Below are positions 33,325 to 41,939 of a stretch of 64,000 nucleotides of DNA, piece after piece. The stretch lies in contig NZ_JAFEUL010000009.1 of NCBI RefSeq assembly GCF_016901225.1, positions 1 to 64,000 of the forward strand. The letters are read 5' to 3'. The stretch comes from Actibacterium sp. 188UL27-1. GTDB taxonomy: Bacteria > Pseudomonadota > Alphaproteobacteria > Rhodobacterales > Rhodobacteraceae. The position numbers and the translations under genes were made by a program. The notes below the pieces were generated by a model. The model was given only the letters and a program-made list of their open reading frames with translations. It did not search any database and had not been told where the DNA came from. Positions within the stretch are counted from its first letter, which is position 1. Every line of letters begins with the position of its first letter.

Positions 33325-34134
33325 CTACAACCCGAGTACATCCAGCATTGAATAATGCCCGGGTTCCTGCTGAAGCCCCCAAGAAGCGGCCTTCAGCGCC
33401 CCTTTTGCGAACAAAGCACGGTCACTGGCGCGGTGGCTCAGCACGATGCGTTCCCCGGGACCGGCAAAAATCACGTCATGTTCACCAATAATATCCCCCC
33501 CCCGGATAGCGGAAAATCCGATATGCCCGGTTGATCTGGCCCCGGTGATCCCGTCCCGCGCAGCATCATAGACGTCGCGTAGATCAATCTGCCGTCCGTC
33601 AGCGGCAGCTTCTCCCAGCATCAATGCGGTGCCTGATGGGGCATCAACCTTGTGGCGGTGATGGGCCTCGACCACTTCGATATCGAAATCATCGTCCAGC
33701 GCCGCCGCCACCTTGCGGGTCAGTTGCACCAAAAGGTTTACGCCAAGGCTCATATTGCCGGCCCGCACGATAACGGCGTGGCGCGCAGCGGCATCGACCT
33801 TGGTCAGATCGTCCTCTGTCATCCCCGTCGTGCCAATAATGTGAACGGCGCGCGCCTGCGCGGCCAGCGCAGCAGTGGCCACGGTCACGTCCGGCGCCGT
33901 GAAATCGATGATGATCCGCGCCTTTGTCAGCGGATCCAGCAGATCATCGGTCACCGCAACACCCAAGGCTGTGCCCCCCATGGCGACGCCGACATCTTCC
34001 CCAAGCCAATCATGACCCGCGCGCTCAATCGCGCCAACCAGCCTCAGCTTGTCGCCTTCGGTGATCGACTGGATCAGCATCCGCCCCATGCGGCCAGACG
34101 CTCCCATCACCGCGACACCGGGTTGTTCCGCCAT
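33325..34134 (-). CDS. dapB: 4-hydroxy-tetrahydrodipicolinate reductase
   Basis: NAD(P)H-dependent step of lysine and diaminopimelate synthesis. The 269 residues start [20 protein letters not shown] (nucleotide-binding loop) and hold the catalytic signature [15 protein letters not shown] and the C-terminal [15 protein letters not shown]. The start at 34132-34134 has GGGGGAG upstream, better than the ATG four codons earlier. The coding strand contains a run of nine G (33495-33503) in the codons for Arg-Gly-Gly-Asp, a spot prone to slippage; the frame is intact here. Confidence 0.95.
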   Translation of the reverse strand: MAEQPGVAVMGASGRMGRMLIQSITEGDKLRLVGAIERAGHDWLGEDVGVAMGGTALGVAVTDDLLDPLTKARIIIDFTAPDVTVATAALAAQARAVHIIGTTGMTEDDLTKVDAAARHAVIVRAGNMSLGVNLLVQLTRKVAAALDDDFDIEVVEAHHRHKVDAPSGTALMLGEAAADGRQIDLRDVYDAARDGITGARSTGHIGFSAIRGGDIIGEHDVIFAGPGERIVLSHRASDRALFAKGALKAASWGLQQEPGHYSMLDVLGL

Positions 34135-34234
34135 GCTCTCCCCCATCCTTGGATCAACGCTCCCTTATCGCGCCGTCCCGTCAAAGGTAAAGGTCCGCTT
34201 GCACGCTCCCCGGGCAAGGCTTAATTGAACAATC

Positions 34235-34663
34235 ATGGTTCGCAACAAATTCCATACCGGCTCTGGCCCCTCGCAACGGCAATTGCGGGTTGGGGAGTTG
34301 ATCCGGCGCACCCTGTCCGATGTTCTGATGCGCGGCGACATCCATGACCCCGACCTGAACCGCATGTCAATCACTGTGGGAGAGGTCACGACCTCTCCCG
34401 ACCTGCGTATCGCAACCGCCTATGTTCTGCCTCTTGGCGGAGACGGCGCCGACGAAGCTCTCGACGCGCTGCGCCGCAACCGCCACGAATTGCGCCGGGC
34501 GGTGTCCAAGAACCTGACACTGAAATTTTCACCCGAACTGCGCTTTGCTACGGACGAAACGTTTGACCGTATGGATGATACCCGCCGCATGTTTGCGGAT
34601 CCCGACGTGGCACGCGATCTGCACCCGTCCGGCGACCAAGATCCTGACGACAGTGTGGCCTAA
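34235..34663 (+). CDS. rbfA: Ribosome-binding factor A
   Basis: KH-like factor for late 16S maturation at the 5' helix, important in the cold. The 142 residues include [40 protein letters not shown] and [19 protein letters not shown], all characteristic. It is divergent from dapB. It overlaps the next gene by 11 bases if that gene starts at the GTG proposed here. The usual neighbours infB and truB are not adjacent. Confidence 0.95.
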   Translation: MVRNKFHTGSGPSQRQLRVGELIRRTLSDVLMRGDIHDPDLNRMSITVGEVTTSPDLRIATAYVLPLGGDGADEALDALRRNRHELRRAVSKNLTLKFSPELRFATDETFDRMDDTRRMFADPDVARDLHPSGDQDPDDSVA

Positions 34664-35393
34664 ATTATACGCCGTCCTGGCCGCGCTCGCATGGCCACAA
34701 CTGGCACTTGCCAACTGCTCACCCATTGCGTTTGACGGCGTGCCGTTCACGATCTGCTCCTACCCAACCAAGAACGTCGATCTGCGACTGTTTCACCGCG
34801 GCAGCAATGGCAATGCCTTCGGCTCATTCCGGGCCATTGACCGGATTCTGAATGCTGATGGCAAGGCGCTCATCTTTGCGATGAATGCCGGCATGTTCCA
34901 TGATGACCTCAGCGCAGTGGGCCTTTACATTGAGGAGGCCCAGCAATCGGCTCCCCTTGTCAAACGCGCAGGGCCAGGCAATTTCGGCCTTCTGCCAAAC
35001 GGCGTCTTCTGCATTGGCAAAAATGGCACAGCGACGGTGATCGAGACACTGACCTATGCAAAAGACACGCCAAGCTGCCGCTTTGCCACCCAATCTGGCC
35101 CCATGTTGGTGATCGACGGAAAACTGCATCCCCGGTTCATACCGGACAGCGACAGCGTGAATATCCGCAACGGCGTGGGCGTCAGCGCGGACGGGGCCCT
35201 TGTGCATTTCGCCATTTCTGATGCTCGCGTGAACTTTCACCATTTCGGCCGCTTGTTCCGCGATATGCTGGATACGCCCAATGCGCTTTACCTGGACGGC
35301 AAGGTTTCTCGATTGCATGCACCTGATTTGCGCCGATCCGACCCCGGCTTTCCCATGGGTCCCATCGTCGGAATCGTTGACACCGCCCCCTGA
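34653..35393 (+). CDS. Phosphodiester glycosidase (DUF2233/NAGPA-like) protein
   Basis: 246 residues if started at the GTG at 34653, which yields a signal peptide ([20 protein letters not shown]). The mature part carries the NAGPA-like text [46 protein letters not shown] and [19 protein letters not shown], ending [15 protein letters not shown]. Relatives include the enzyme that uncovers mannose-6-phosphate and bacterial exopolysaccharide genes; the substrate here is unknown. The start lies inside the rbfA end, so it may depend on translational coupling. An ATG further upstream would give a long N-terminus without a signal peptide. Confidence 0.8.
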   Translation: MWPKLYAVLAALAWPQLALANCSPIAFDGVPFTICSYPTKNVDLRLFHRGSNGNAFGSFRAIDRILNADGKALIFAMNAGMFHDDLSAVGLYIEEAQQSAPLVKRAGPGNFGLLPNGVFCIGKNGTATVIETLTYAKDTPSCRFATQSGPMLVIDGKLHPRFIPDSDSVNIRNGVGVSADGALVHFAISDARVNFHHFGRLFRDMLDTPNALYLDGKVSRLHAPDLRRSDPGFPMGPIVGIVDTAP

Positions 35394-35408
35394 GGTTTAC
35401 CGCGGCTG

Positions 35409-36236
35409 TCAACCTGCGGCGCAGCCCGCGATATCCACTGCTTGACTGGTGCCGATCACCGTAAATCTTAGGCGGTCGCGGTTCAGGGCAAGCGCCTCAC
35501 CGGCGGGTGGTACCAATTCTGTTTCGGTGTATAAAACGTCACCCTTGCGGCGCGCCTTGGGCTCGGCCACCCAAATGCGTGGATCATGGGTTTCAACCAG
35601 CACAACCTCCGATGGGCTGATCTGCGGCATCGTGATCTGGGCCGACAGCTTGATACCATCGCGCGTTGGGCTGATGGCACAGACCACGCGCGATACACCC
35701 GCCCGGTCCGCGGGAACCGGCAAGGTCGCCAGCGCCTGATGGATATTCAGATCTGACTGCCCCTTCCCGTCCAGCTGCGTATCAAGTTTCAGGGTCATCG
35801 GCACGCACACAACTTCGCACACGCCCACATCTATCCGACCCTTCAACCGCACCGGCTGCGATGGGTCTCTCGGTACCACGGTCAGCGGCAAAACGACATT
35901 GCGGCTATAACCGACCGTACGCATTCCGTTTGTGTTGTAAACCGAGGGCGAGGGCCAATGCACCTTGACACCTTTCAAGTTCTTGGACCCGCGCCACGAA
36001 AACTGTGGCGGGATCCCCGCATCCCCCGGTGATCGCCAATAGGTCTTCCACCCCGGCGCTAGGCTCAGATGCAGCCCCGACATGCGGTTGCCCGTCTTGG
36101 TCTGCCAGCCAGGTAACACCCGGACGGAGATCAGGTCGTCCGGCAACCCACCTCCGGCCTTGGCCATAACAGGCGACAAAGCGGCGATAACAGCAACAAC
36201 AGGACAGGCGAAAGATATGAGGCGACGAAAAGACAT
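35409..36236 (-). CDS. DsbD N-domain-like periplasmic protein
   Basis: 275 residues with a signal peptide (MSFRRLISFACPVVAVIAAL, cleavage near AKA-GG). The mature protein resembles the N-terminal domain of the thiol:disulfide reductase DsbD, with HLSLAPGWKTYWRSPGDAGI, PPQFSW, GYSRNVVLPLTVVP and a VCEVVCVPMTL segment containing two Cys spaced by three residues. It lacks the membrane and thioredoxin domains of DsbD. A role in passing electrons in the periplasm is plausible. The start at 36234-36236 is chosen for the signal peptide. Confidence 0.78.
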   Translation of the reverse strand: MSFRRLISFACPVVAVIAALSPVMAKAGGGLPDDLISVRVLPGWQTKTGNRMSGLHLSLAPGWKTYWRSPGDAGIPPQFSWRGSKNLKGVKVHWPSPSVYNTNGMRTVGYSRNVVLPLTVVPRDPSQPVRLKGRIDVGVCEVVCVPMTLKLDTQLDGKGQSDLNIHQALATLPVPADRAGVSRVVCAISPTRDGIKLSAQITMPQISPSEVVLVETHDPRIWVAEPKARRKGDVLYTETELVPPAGEALALNRDRLRFTVIGTSQAVDIAGCAAG

Positions 36237-36380
36237 GACCGCTGTCGTACCTGCCCCACTGCTCTGGGGGAAATCACATTCAGGCGACACCATGTTACCG
36301 GATCTGCCCTTGAAAAGCCGCATAGCTGTCAACGCGCCACGGCTCTACCTGCCCGGCCCCAACGGTGTTAGTCAACGCCC

Positions 36381-37430
36381 ATGCTGAATTTGCCGGATCG
36401 CTCCACCGCATATGTCACCTGCTACACTCTTTTGGCGGGTCTGTGCGGTGCCGCCTTGGGCAAGGCGCTATCCCTGCCGCTCTATCCCCTGATGGGGCCG
36501 GCTATCCTGATCAGCCTCCTGGCCCTTACGCAAATCCGGTTTGTGATTTGGACCCCCATTCGTGATTCGGCCTTTCTGCTGATCGGCATCACCATCGGAG
36601 CGGGGTTTGACGGGCAGGCAACGGGGGCCATGCTGCGATGGCCGCTGGCCTTTGCGGCCCTGGCTGGGTCATTGCTGTTATCCCTCGCCCTATGCAGTGC
36701 GGCCCTCATCCGGATCTTTCGCTTTGATCCGCGCAGCGCGGTGCTGGCCGCGACACCGGGCCATATCAGCTACGTCTTGGGACTGGGCGCCGCACTGGAC
36801 CTGAACACCACGCGGATTGCCCTGGTGCAATCCATGCGACTGCTGGTTCTCACCCTTTCCGTTCCATTCATCGGCCTGGCGCTGGGGTTTGAACTGGATC
36901 CGACTGTTCTGGGCGGTGACACGACGATGCCACTGGCACAGGTCGGCGCCCTCTTTCTGGTGGCGATCGTTGCGGGGCTGACCTTGACCCGGCTCAAGGT
37001 TCCGGCCCCCTTCTTGATCTCCGGCATGGGGGTCACTGCCCTATCCCAACTGTCGGACTTCACCGCAGGCAGCGTCTCCCCCGCAATCAGCATTCCATGC
37101 CTCGCTGTCATGGGAACATTGATCGGGACCCGGTTCACCGGCGTAACGCTCGCGCAGCTTAAATCGACCCTTGCTGCCGGGCTGGCCGTCACCCTTGTCA
37201 CGGTCCTCGTTGCCGCGCTGGCAGCCATTCCGGTGGCCTATGTGATCGGAATGCCGCCCGCCCATGTGGTGGTGGCGTTTTCCCCGGGCGGGCTGGAAAC
37301 GATGGTCGCCATGGGGGCTGTTCTGGGCGCAAATCCGGGCTTTGTCGCCGCATGCCATGTCGGGCGCTTGTTCTTACTGGCCTTTCTGGTGCCGCTGATC
37401 ACAGCCCGACAGGCTGCTGCGCTACCGTAA
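36381..37430 (+). CDS. AbrB-family integral membrane protein
   Basis: 349 residues and about ten membrane segments in two similar halves. Family text includes PLYPLMGPAILISLLA, LLIGITIGAGF, ATPGHISYVLGLGAAL and, in the second half, PAFLISGM-like (PAPFLISGMGVTALSQL) and VAFSPGGLETMVAMGAVLG. The Pfam family AbrB (once called ammonia monooxygenase-like) is unrelated to the DNA-binding AbrB, and its transport role is unproven. It is divergent from the DsbD-like gene and upstream of yqgE. Confidence 0.85.
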   Translation: MLNLPDRSTAYVTCYTLLAGLCGAALGKALSLPLYPLMGPAILISLLALTQIRFVIWTPIRDSAFLLIGITIGAGFDGQATGAMLRWPLAFAALAGSLLLSLALCSAALIRIFRFDPRSAVLAATPGHISYVLGLGAALDLNTTRIALVQSMRLLVLTLSVPFIGLALGFELDPTVLGGDTTMPLAQVGALFLVAIVAGLTLTRLKVPAPFLISGMGVTALSQLSDFTAGSVSPAISIPCLAVMGTLIGTRFTGVTLAQLKSTLAAGLAVTLVTVLVAALAAIPVAYVIGMPPAHVVVAFSPGGLETMVAMGAVLGANPGFVAACHVGRLFLLAFLVPLITARQAAALP

Positions 37431-37495
37431 GAAAGACACATCTCCGGCAACGGTGTGGCCTTTCATCCCAGCGATGCAGATCTTACTTGAGGTAG

Positions 37496-38089
37496 ATGCT
37501 GCAACACAGCAATTTGGATCCCATGGAGTTGACAGGACAATTCTTGGTGGCGATGCCCGGCATGGGTGATGCGCGGTTTGAAAAATCCGTCATCCTTTTG
37601 TGTGCCCATTCGCGTGACAGCACGCTGGGCCTGGTGATCAACCAACCTGCCGTCGATCTCTCCTTTGACGATCTGCTGCAACAGATTGAAATCACGTCAG
37701 TAAAAGAACGCCCCGGCGATCTGGCCAAAACACCCATCCATATCGGCGGACCTGTGGAACATGGTCGCGGCTTTGTTCTGCATTCCAGCGATTACACTCA
37801 AAATGAATCTACTCTGACCGTCGGCAAGGATTTCGGCATGACCGCCACGCGCGACGTGCTGGAGGACATCGCCAATGGCCGCGGGCCCAAAAAGCGGATC
37901 CTGTGCCTGGGATATGCCGGATGGGGCGCGGGTCAGTTGGAGGATGAAATTGGCCGGAATGGCTGGCTCACCACCGAGGCAAACCCAGATATTGTGTTCG
38001 AAGCCCCTAACAACACGAAATGGGAGGCTGCGTTGGCGACACTGGGCGTTGATCCTCTGACCCTGTCCGCAGCCGCAGGTCGGGCCTGA
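37496..38089 (+). CDS. YqgE/AlgH-family protein (DUF179)
   Basis: 197 residues. The family text is clear: LTGQFLVAMPGMGDARFEKS, VILLCAHSRDSTLGLVINQP, IHIGGPVEHGRGFVLHS and RILCLGYAGWGAGQLEDEI. Structures of relatives show a compact fold, but no accepted function exists. The ATG at 37496 has GAGG four bases upstream; an ATG nine codons later is an alternative. Confidence 0.9.
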   Translation: MLQHSNLDPMELTGQFLVAMPGMGDARFEKSVILLCAHSRDSTLGLVINQPAVDLSFDDLLQQIEITSVKERPGDLAKTPIHIGGPVEHGRGFVLHSSDYTQNESTLTVGKDFGMTATRDVLEDIANGRGPKKRILCLGYAGWGAGQLEDEIGRNGWLTTEANPDIVFEAPNNTKWEAALATLGVDPLTLSAAAGRA

Positions 38090-38279
38090 TTTCCAACAAT
38101 TTTTCCTGTAATCTAGCCGTGTCACCATCTGGTTCGGCGCGCGCGGATCGTATGGATTTTTGAACCGCTAAAATTCGTCAGGTCATTTTTGTGCGTCATC
38201 CTGTCCCAGATTGAATTTTTGTTGCGCTGCACCTGCAAACGCCCTATCTCCACCCCAACACATAGTGAAGGAATGAATC

Positions 38280-39971
38280 ATGCCCCATGATGGACAGGAC
38301 CTGACCCAAACCAACATGTCCAACCCCATCCTTGATGATCTGTTGGGCCTGACTGGTGCGGCGCTCGCCCCCTTGTCTGAACTGGTCGCAACCGCCAAGG
38401 CGCGGATTGGCGAATGGGCGATGCAGGACGGTCGCGTTTCGGGCGCCGCCTTGGAAGAAAACCAAACCGCGGCCCATGGTCTGGCTTGGCTCGCCACTTA
38501 TTCCGAAAGCCTGCACCAGATGCAGGTCTGGGCGGAAAGGCTGGCAGCCGAGGATAAATTTGGCGAAGTCGAACAGCTGATCCACCAGATCGCCTTTGGC
38601 GAATACCTTTGGCAGGTCTATGGCGGCCTCCCCATAAGCCAGACCGAAATCCTGCGCCCCCAGGACATGGGCCTGACCCAGGATGACCAACGTGCATTGA
38701 TGGCGCCCGCGGTCATGACCCTGACGCAGGCGGGAAATACACAGGCGGCGCGGACCCGCCTTGTCGAATTGATGCAAGACCAGGTCGCAAACGCCACGGT
38801 CGGCGCCTCGGGCCTTGACGATGAGCTTGAGATGATACGGGAGCAATTCCGCCGCTACGCCATCGACAAGATCGCGCCCAACGCCCATGACTGGCACCTC
38901 AAAGACGAACTCATCCCGTTGGAGGTGATCAACGAACTGGCCGAAATGGGCGTGTTCGGTCTGACCATCCCCGAAGAATTCGGCGGCCTTGGCATGTCCA
39001 AAACCTCCATGTGCGTGGTGTCTGAGGAATTGTCCCGCGGTTACATCGGCGTGGGCTCCCTGGGCACACGCAGCGAGATTGCAGCCGAATTGATCCTGTG
39101 CGGCGGCACCGATGCACAGAAACAGCACTGGCTGCCCGGCCTCGCTTCGGCTGAGATCCTACCGACAGCGGTGTTTACCGAACCCAATACGGGGTCAGAT
39201 CTGGGCGCGCTGCGCACCCGCGCGGTCAAGGAAGGCGAAAGCTACACGGTCACGGGCAACAAAACCTGGATCACCCATGCCACCCGCACCCATGTCATGA
39301 CATTGCTCGCCCGGACCGACCCTGACACGACCGACTATAAAGGCTTGTCGATGTTCCTGGCCGAAAAAACGCCAGGTGACGAGGCCACCCCCTTCCCGAC
39401 CCCCGGCATGACCGGTGGCGAGATCGAGGTGCTGGGATACCGCGGCATGAAGGAATACGAACTGGCATTCGACGGCTTTCATGTTGATGGCAAGAATCTT
39501 CTGGGCGGCGAAGAAGGCAAGGGCTTCAAGCAATTGATGGAGACATTCGAAAGCGCCCGCATCCAAACAGCGGCCCGTGCCATCGGTGTGGCACAGAATG
39601 CGCTGGACTTGTCGATGCAATACGCCCTCGACCGCAAGGCATTCGGCAAACAGCTGATCCATTTCCCCCGCGTCTCGGGCAAGCTCGCCATGATGGCGGT
39701 GGAGATCATGGTGGCCCGCCAGCTCACCTATTTCTCTGCCAACGAAAAGGATGAAGGCCGCCGCTGCGATCTTGAGGCCGGTATGGCCAAGCTGCTGGGC
39801 GCCCGCGTCGCCTGGAGTGCGGCCGACAACGGCTTGCAAATCCACGGCGGCAACGGGTTTGCCTTGGAATACGAGATCAGCCGCGTTCTGTGCGATGCAC
39901 GGATCCTCAACATCTTCGAAGGCGCGGCCGAAATTCAGGCCCAAGTGATCGCACGCCGGTTGCTCGCTTAA
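38280..39971 (+). CDS. mcd: Methylsuccinyl-CoA dehydrogenase of the ethylmalonyl-CoA pathway
   Basis: 563 residues, with an N-terminal extension of about 170 residues before an ordinary acyl-CoA dehydrogenase core; this layout is typical of Mcd, which oxidises (2S)-methylsuccinyl-CoA to mesaconyl-CoA during growth on C2 compounds. The core shows GLTIPEEFGGLGMSKTSMCV, AVFTEPNTGSDLGALRTRAV, YRGMKEYELAFDGFHV and IFEGAAEIQAQVIARRLLA, the Glu in the last motif being the likely catalytic base. The ATG has AAGGA eight bases upstream. Electrons would pass via ETF to the ETF oxidoreductase at 53285. Confidence 0.88.
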   Translation: MPHDGQDLTQTNMSNPILDDLLGLTGAALAPLSELVATAKARIGEWAMQDGRVSGAALEENQTAAHGLAWLATYSESLHQMQVWAERLAAEDKFGEVEQLIHQIAFGEYLWQVYGGLPISQTEILRPQDMGLTQDDQRALMAPAVMTLTQAGNTQAARTRLVELMQDQVANATVGASGLDDELEMIREQFRRYAIDKIAPNAHDWHLKDELIPLEVINELAEMGVFGLTIPEEFGGLGMSKTSMCVVSEELSRGYIGVGSLGTRSEIAAELILCGGTDAQKQHWLPGLASAEILPTAVFTEPNTGSDLGALRTRAVKEGESYTVTGNKTWITHATRTHVMTLLARTDPDTTDYKGLSMFLAEKTPGDEATPFPTPGMTGGEIEVLGYRGMKEYELAFDGFHVDGKNLLGGEEGKGFKQLMETFESARIQTAARAIGVAQNALDLSMQYALDRKAFGKQLIHFPRVSGKLAMMAVEIMVARQLTYFSANEKDEGRRCDLEAGMAKLLGARVAWSAADNGLQIHGGNGFALEYEISRVLCDARILNIFEGAAEIQAQVIARRLLA

Positions 39972-40117
39972 CAGATCATATTGATCGCGTTGGGCCCGGT
40001 GCCCACCGCGATCCCATTACACCGTCGCAAACCGATTTTTATGCCGCCAAATGTGATCGCAAACCCAAACGGCTTGAGCCATCAATAGCTCGAAGCATCG
40101 TCCAAATCACTGAGGTC

Positions 40118-40702
40118 TCAGCGGCTGATCCACACAACGTTACAGGGCGCCGGGGGCAGGTCCTTGGTCCCGCGTTTGGCATAGCGCTCGCACAGATACA
40201 GCGCTTCGCGTTCGGCGCTCTTGCGGGTCGGCATGTTGTACACATATCCGTAGGCACCACCACCGCTCGCAGCCATGGCACGTTTGCCACTGTAACGGCG
40301 ACTGCTGCGCAGCTTGGCCAGGTCGGTCGCGGCCTTGTGGCGCAGGGTGCCTTGCGCAGGGCCCGCAAAACCCTCGGGCACGACTGTGGCAATCACGACG
40401 CACCGGGGGACCGGGCCATCAGCGCGGCTGGTCTCGCAATAATTCAACGCAAAATCCTGCGCCGTCGCCAGATCGTTGGCATTGTAGAACCAACCATAGG
40501 CTCCATCGCGGGAGGCTGCGAAAGCGCCGAAATAGGCGGGCGGGCTGACGAATTCATCGAACGCGTTCTGCTGTTCCGGGCTCAAATCAAAGGGCATGTC
40601 AGGCCGCACTTCCGCCGTCTCAGGATACAGTTCGGGAACAGCCTGTTGGGCGGCAGCAGGTACGGCAACCAGCAACAGGGCCAAGGCAGCGGATCTCCAC
40701 AT
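40118..40702 (-). CDS. DUF4189-domain secreted protein
   Basis: 194 residues with a signal peptide (MWRSAALALLLVAVPAAAQ). The mature part has two related blocks, YFGAFAASRDGAYGWFYNAN with AQDFALNYCE, and AMAASGGGAYGYVYNMPTRK with AEREALYLCE, plus two further Cys, which fits the DUF4189 repeat. Function unknown, exported to the periplasm. It is convergent with mcd. Confidence 0.75.
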   Translation of the reverse strand: MWRSAALALLLVAVPAAAQQAVPELYPETAEVRPDMPFDLSPEQQNAFDEFVSPPAYFGAFAASRDGAYGWFYNANDLATAQDFALNYCETSRADGPVPRCVVIATVVPEGFAGPAQGTLRHKAATDLAKLRSSRRYSGKRAMAASGGGAYGYVYNMPTRKSAEREALYLCERYAKRGTKDLPPAPCNVVWISR

Positions 40703-40867
40703 GGTCAGGCTCCTTCACATTAAATCGGAAATATCGGCGAAACATTGCCGATGACATGGTTTCGATTTAGTTAATGCGAAAGTGAGGCAAATGTTAGGCA
40801 ACCGTGCGATGCGTATGTATGGTTTGTGCATCGAATGTGCATGGCCTGTGCACCCAGGTTTTGCGCC

Positions 40868-41815
40868 TCAGCGTGGTGCGGCGGCTCGGCGCAATCGGTC
40901 ATTGATGGCTTGGCCCAAACCATGATTCGGGATGGGCGAGACGGCAATGGGGCACCCCATGTCGTCCATGCGGTGTAGATAACCAAAAAGGTTCGCAGCC
41001 GCCTCAACCAAGTCGCCTTTTGTTGACAAATTTACCGTGGCATCCGGGAGGTTTGGGCCAAAACCCAGCAGGACCTCTTCTGCATAAAGCGCCGTTGCAT
41101 TCAGGCGCAACGCGGCCCGCGGCGCATAATGCGAGGCAAGCTGCCCGGGCGCTGTAATGGTCACGGTGTCAGGCGTTGGAACCGCCAGTTTCACATGTTT
41201 TTCAATGTTTTCCGCCGACAACCCACCAGGTCGCAGCAACTGTGCCGCGCGACCATCGAAGCCGATAATGGTCGATTCCAGCCCGACAGAGCACGGCCCG
41301 CCATCCACGATGGCATCGATCTGACCCTCAAGTCCCGCCATCACATGGTCCGCATGCGTTGGGCTGATCCGACCGGAAGGGTTGGCCGACGGCGCCGCGA
41401 TGGGGCCGTCAAACCTACTGAGGAGATCCTGCGCGACCTTCCCCGCAGGAACGCGGATCGCAACCGTGTGCAGGCCAGCCGTGACAAGATCGGCAATGCC
41501 ACCATTCGACCGCAGCGCCACGACCAAGGTCAGGGGACCGGGCCAGAAAGCCTTTGCCAATTCAAGGGCTTGCCCCTTAACAACAGCAATGTCGCAGGCC
41601 GATGCCAGATCAGCGACATGGACAATCAAGGGATTGAATTGCGGCCGCCCCTTCGCCGCATATATGCCCGCAACGGCCTTTGCGTTTCGGGCATCCGCGC
41701 CCAGCCCGTAGACCGTCTCTGTCGGGAAAGCGACCAGTCCCCCGCCGCGCAGCATATCCACCGCATCGGTCAAGCCAGTGCGATCCGGTCGCAGAAGACG
41801 GGTCTGTTTGGGCAT
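40868..41815 (-). CDS. L-threonylcarbamoyladenylate synthase (Sua5 type)
   Basis: Makes threonylcarbamoyl-AMP for the t6A37 modification of tRNA. The 315 residues begin MPKQTRLLRPDRTGLTDAVD, followed by GGLVAFPTETVYGLGADARN, KGRPQFNPLIVHV, FWPGPLTLVV, DGPIAAPSANPSGRISPT and a C-terminal Sua5 domain starting near PGQLASHYAPRAAL, so it is the longer Sua5 form rather than the short TsaC. The start is ATG 41813-41815; the open frame runs on upstream without similarity. It is divergent from the DmdC-like gene. Confidence 0.93.
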   Translation of the reverse strand: MPKQTRLLRPDRTGLTDAVDMLRGGGLVAFPTETVYGLGADARNAKAVAGIYAAKGRPQFNPLIVHVADLASACDIAVVKGQALELAKAFWPGPLTLVVALRSNGGIADLVTAGLHTVAIRVPAGKVAQDLLSRFDGPIAAPSANPSGRISPTHADHVMAGLEGQIDAIVDGGPCSVGLESTIIGFDGRAAQLLRPGGLSAENIEKHVKLAVPTPDTVTITAPGQLASHYAPRAALRLNATALYAEEVLLGFGPNLPDATVNLSTKGDLVEAAANLFGYLHRMDDMGCPIAVSPIPNHGLGQAINDRLRRAAAPR

Positions 41816-41939
41816 GGTAACTTGTGACGCTGCGTAGGACTTTTCGCGTGGCAGGGCGCGGTTTAGGGTCAAAATCAAGGTGGTATTTGATAAGCCGCCC
41901 TGCGACTTCTGCCAAGTTCCGATTTTCAAGGAGGTTTCC

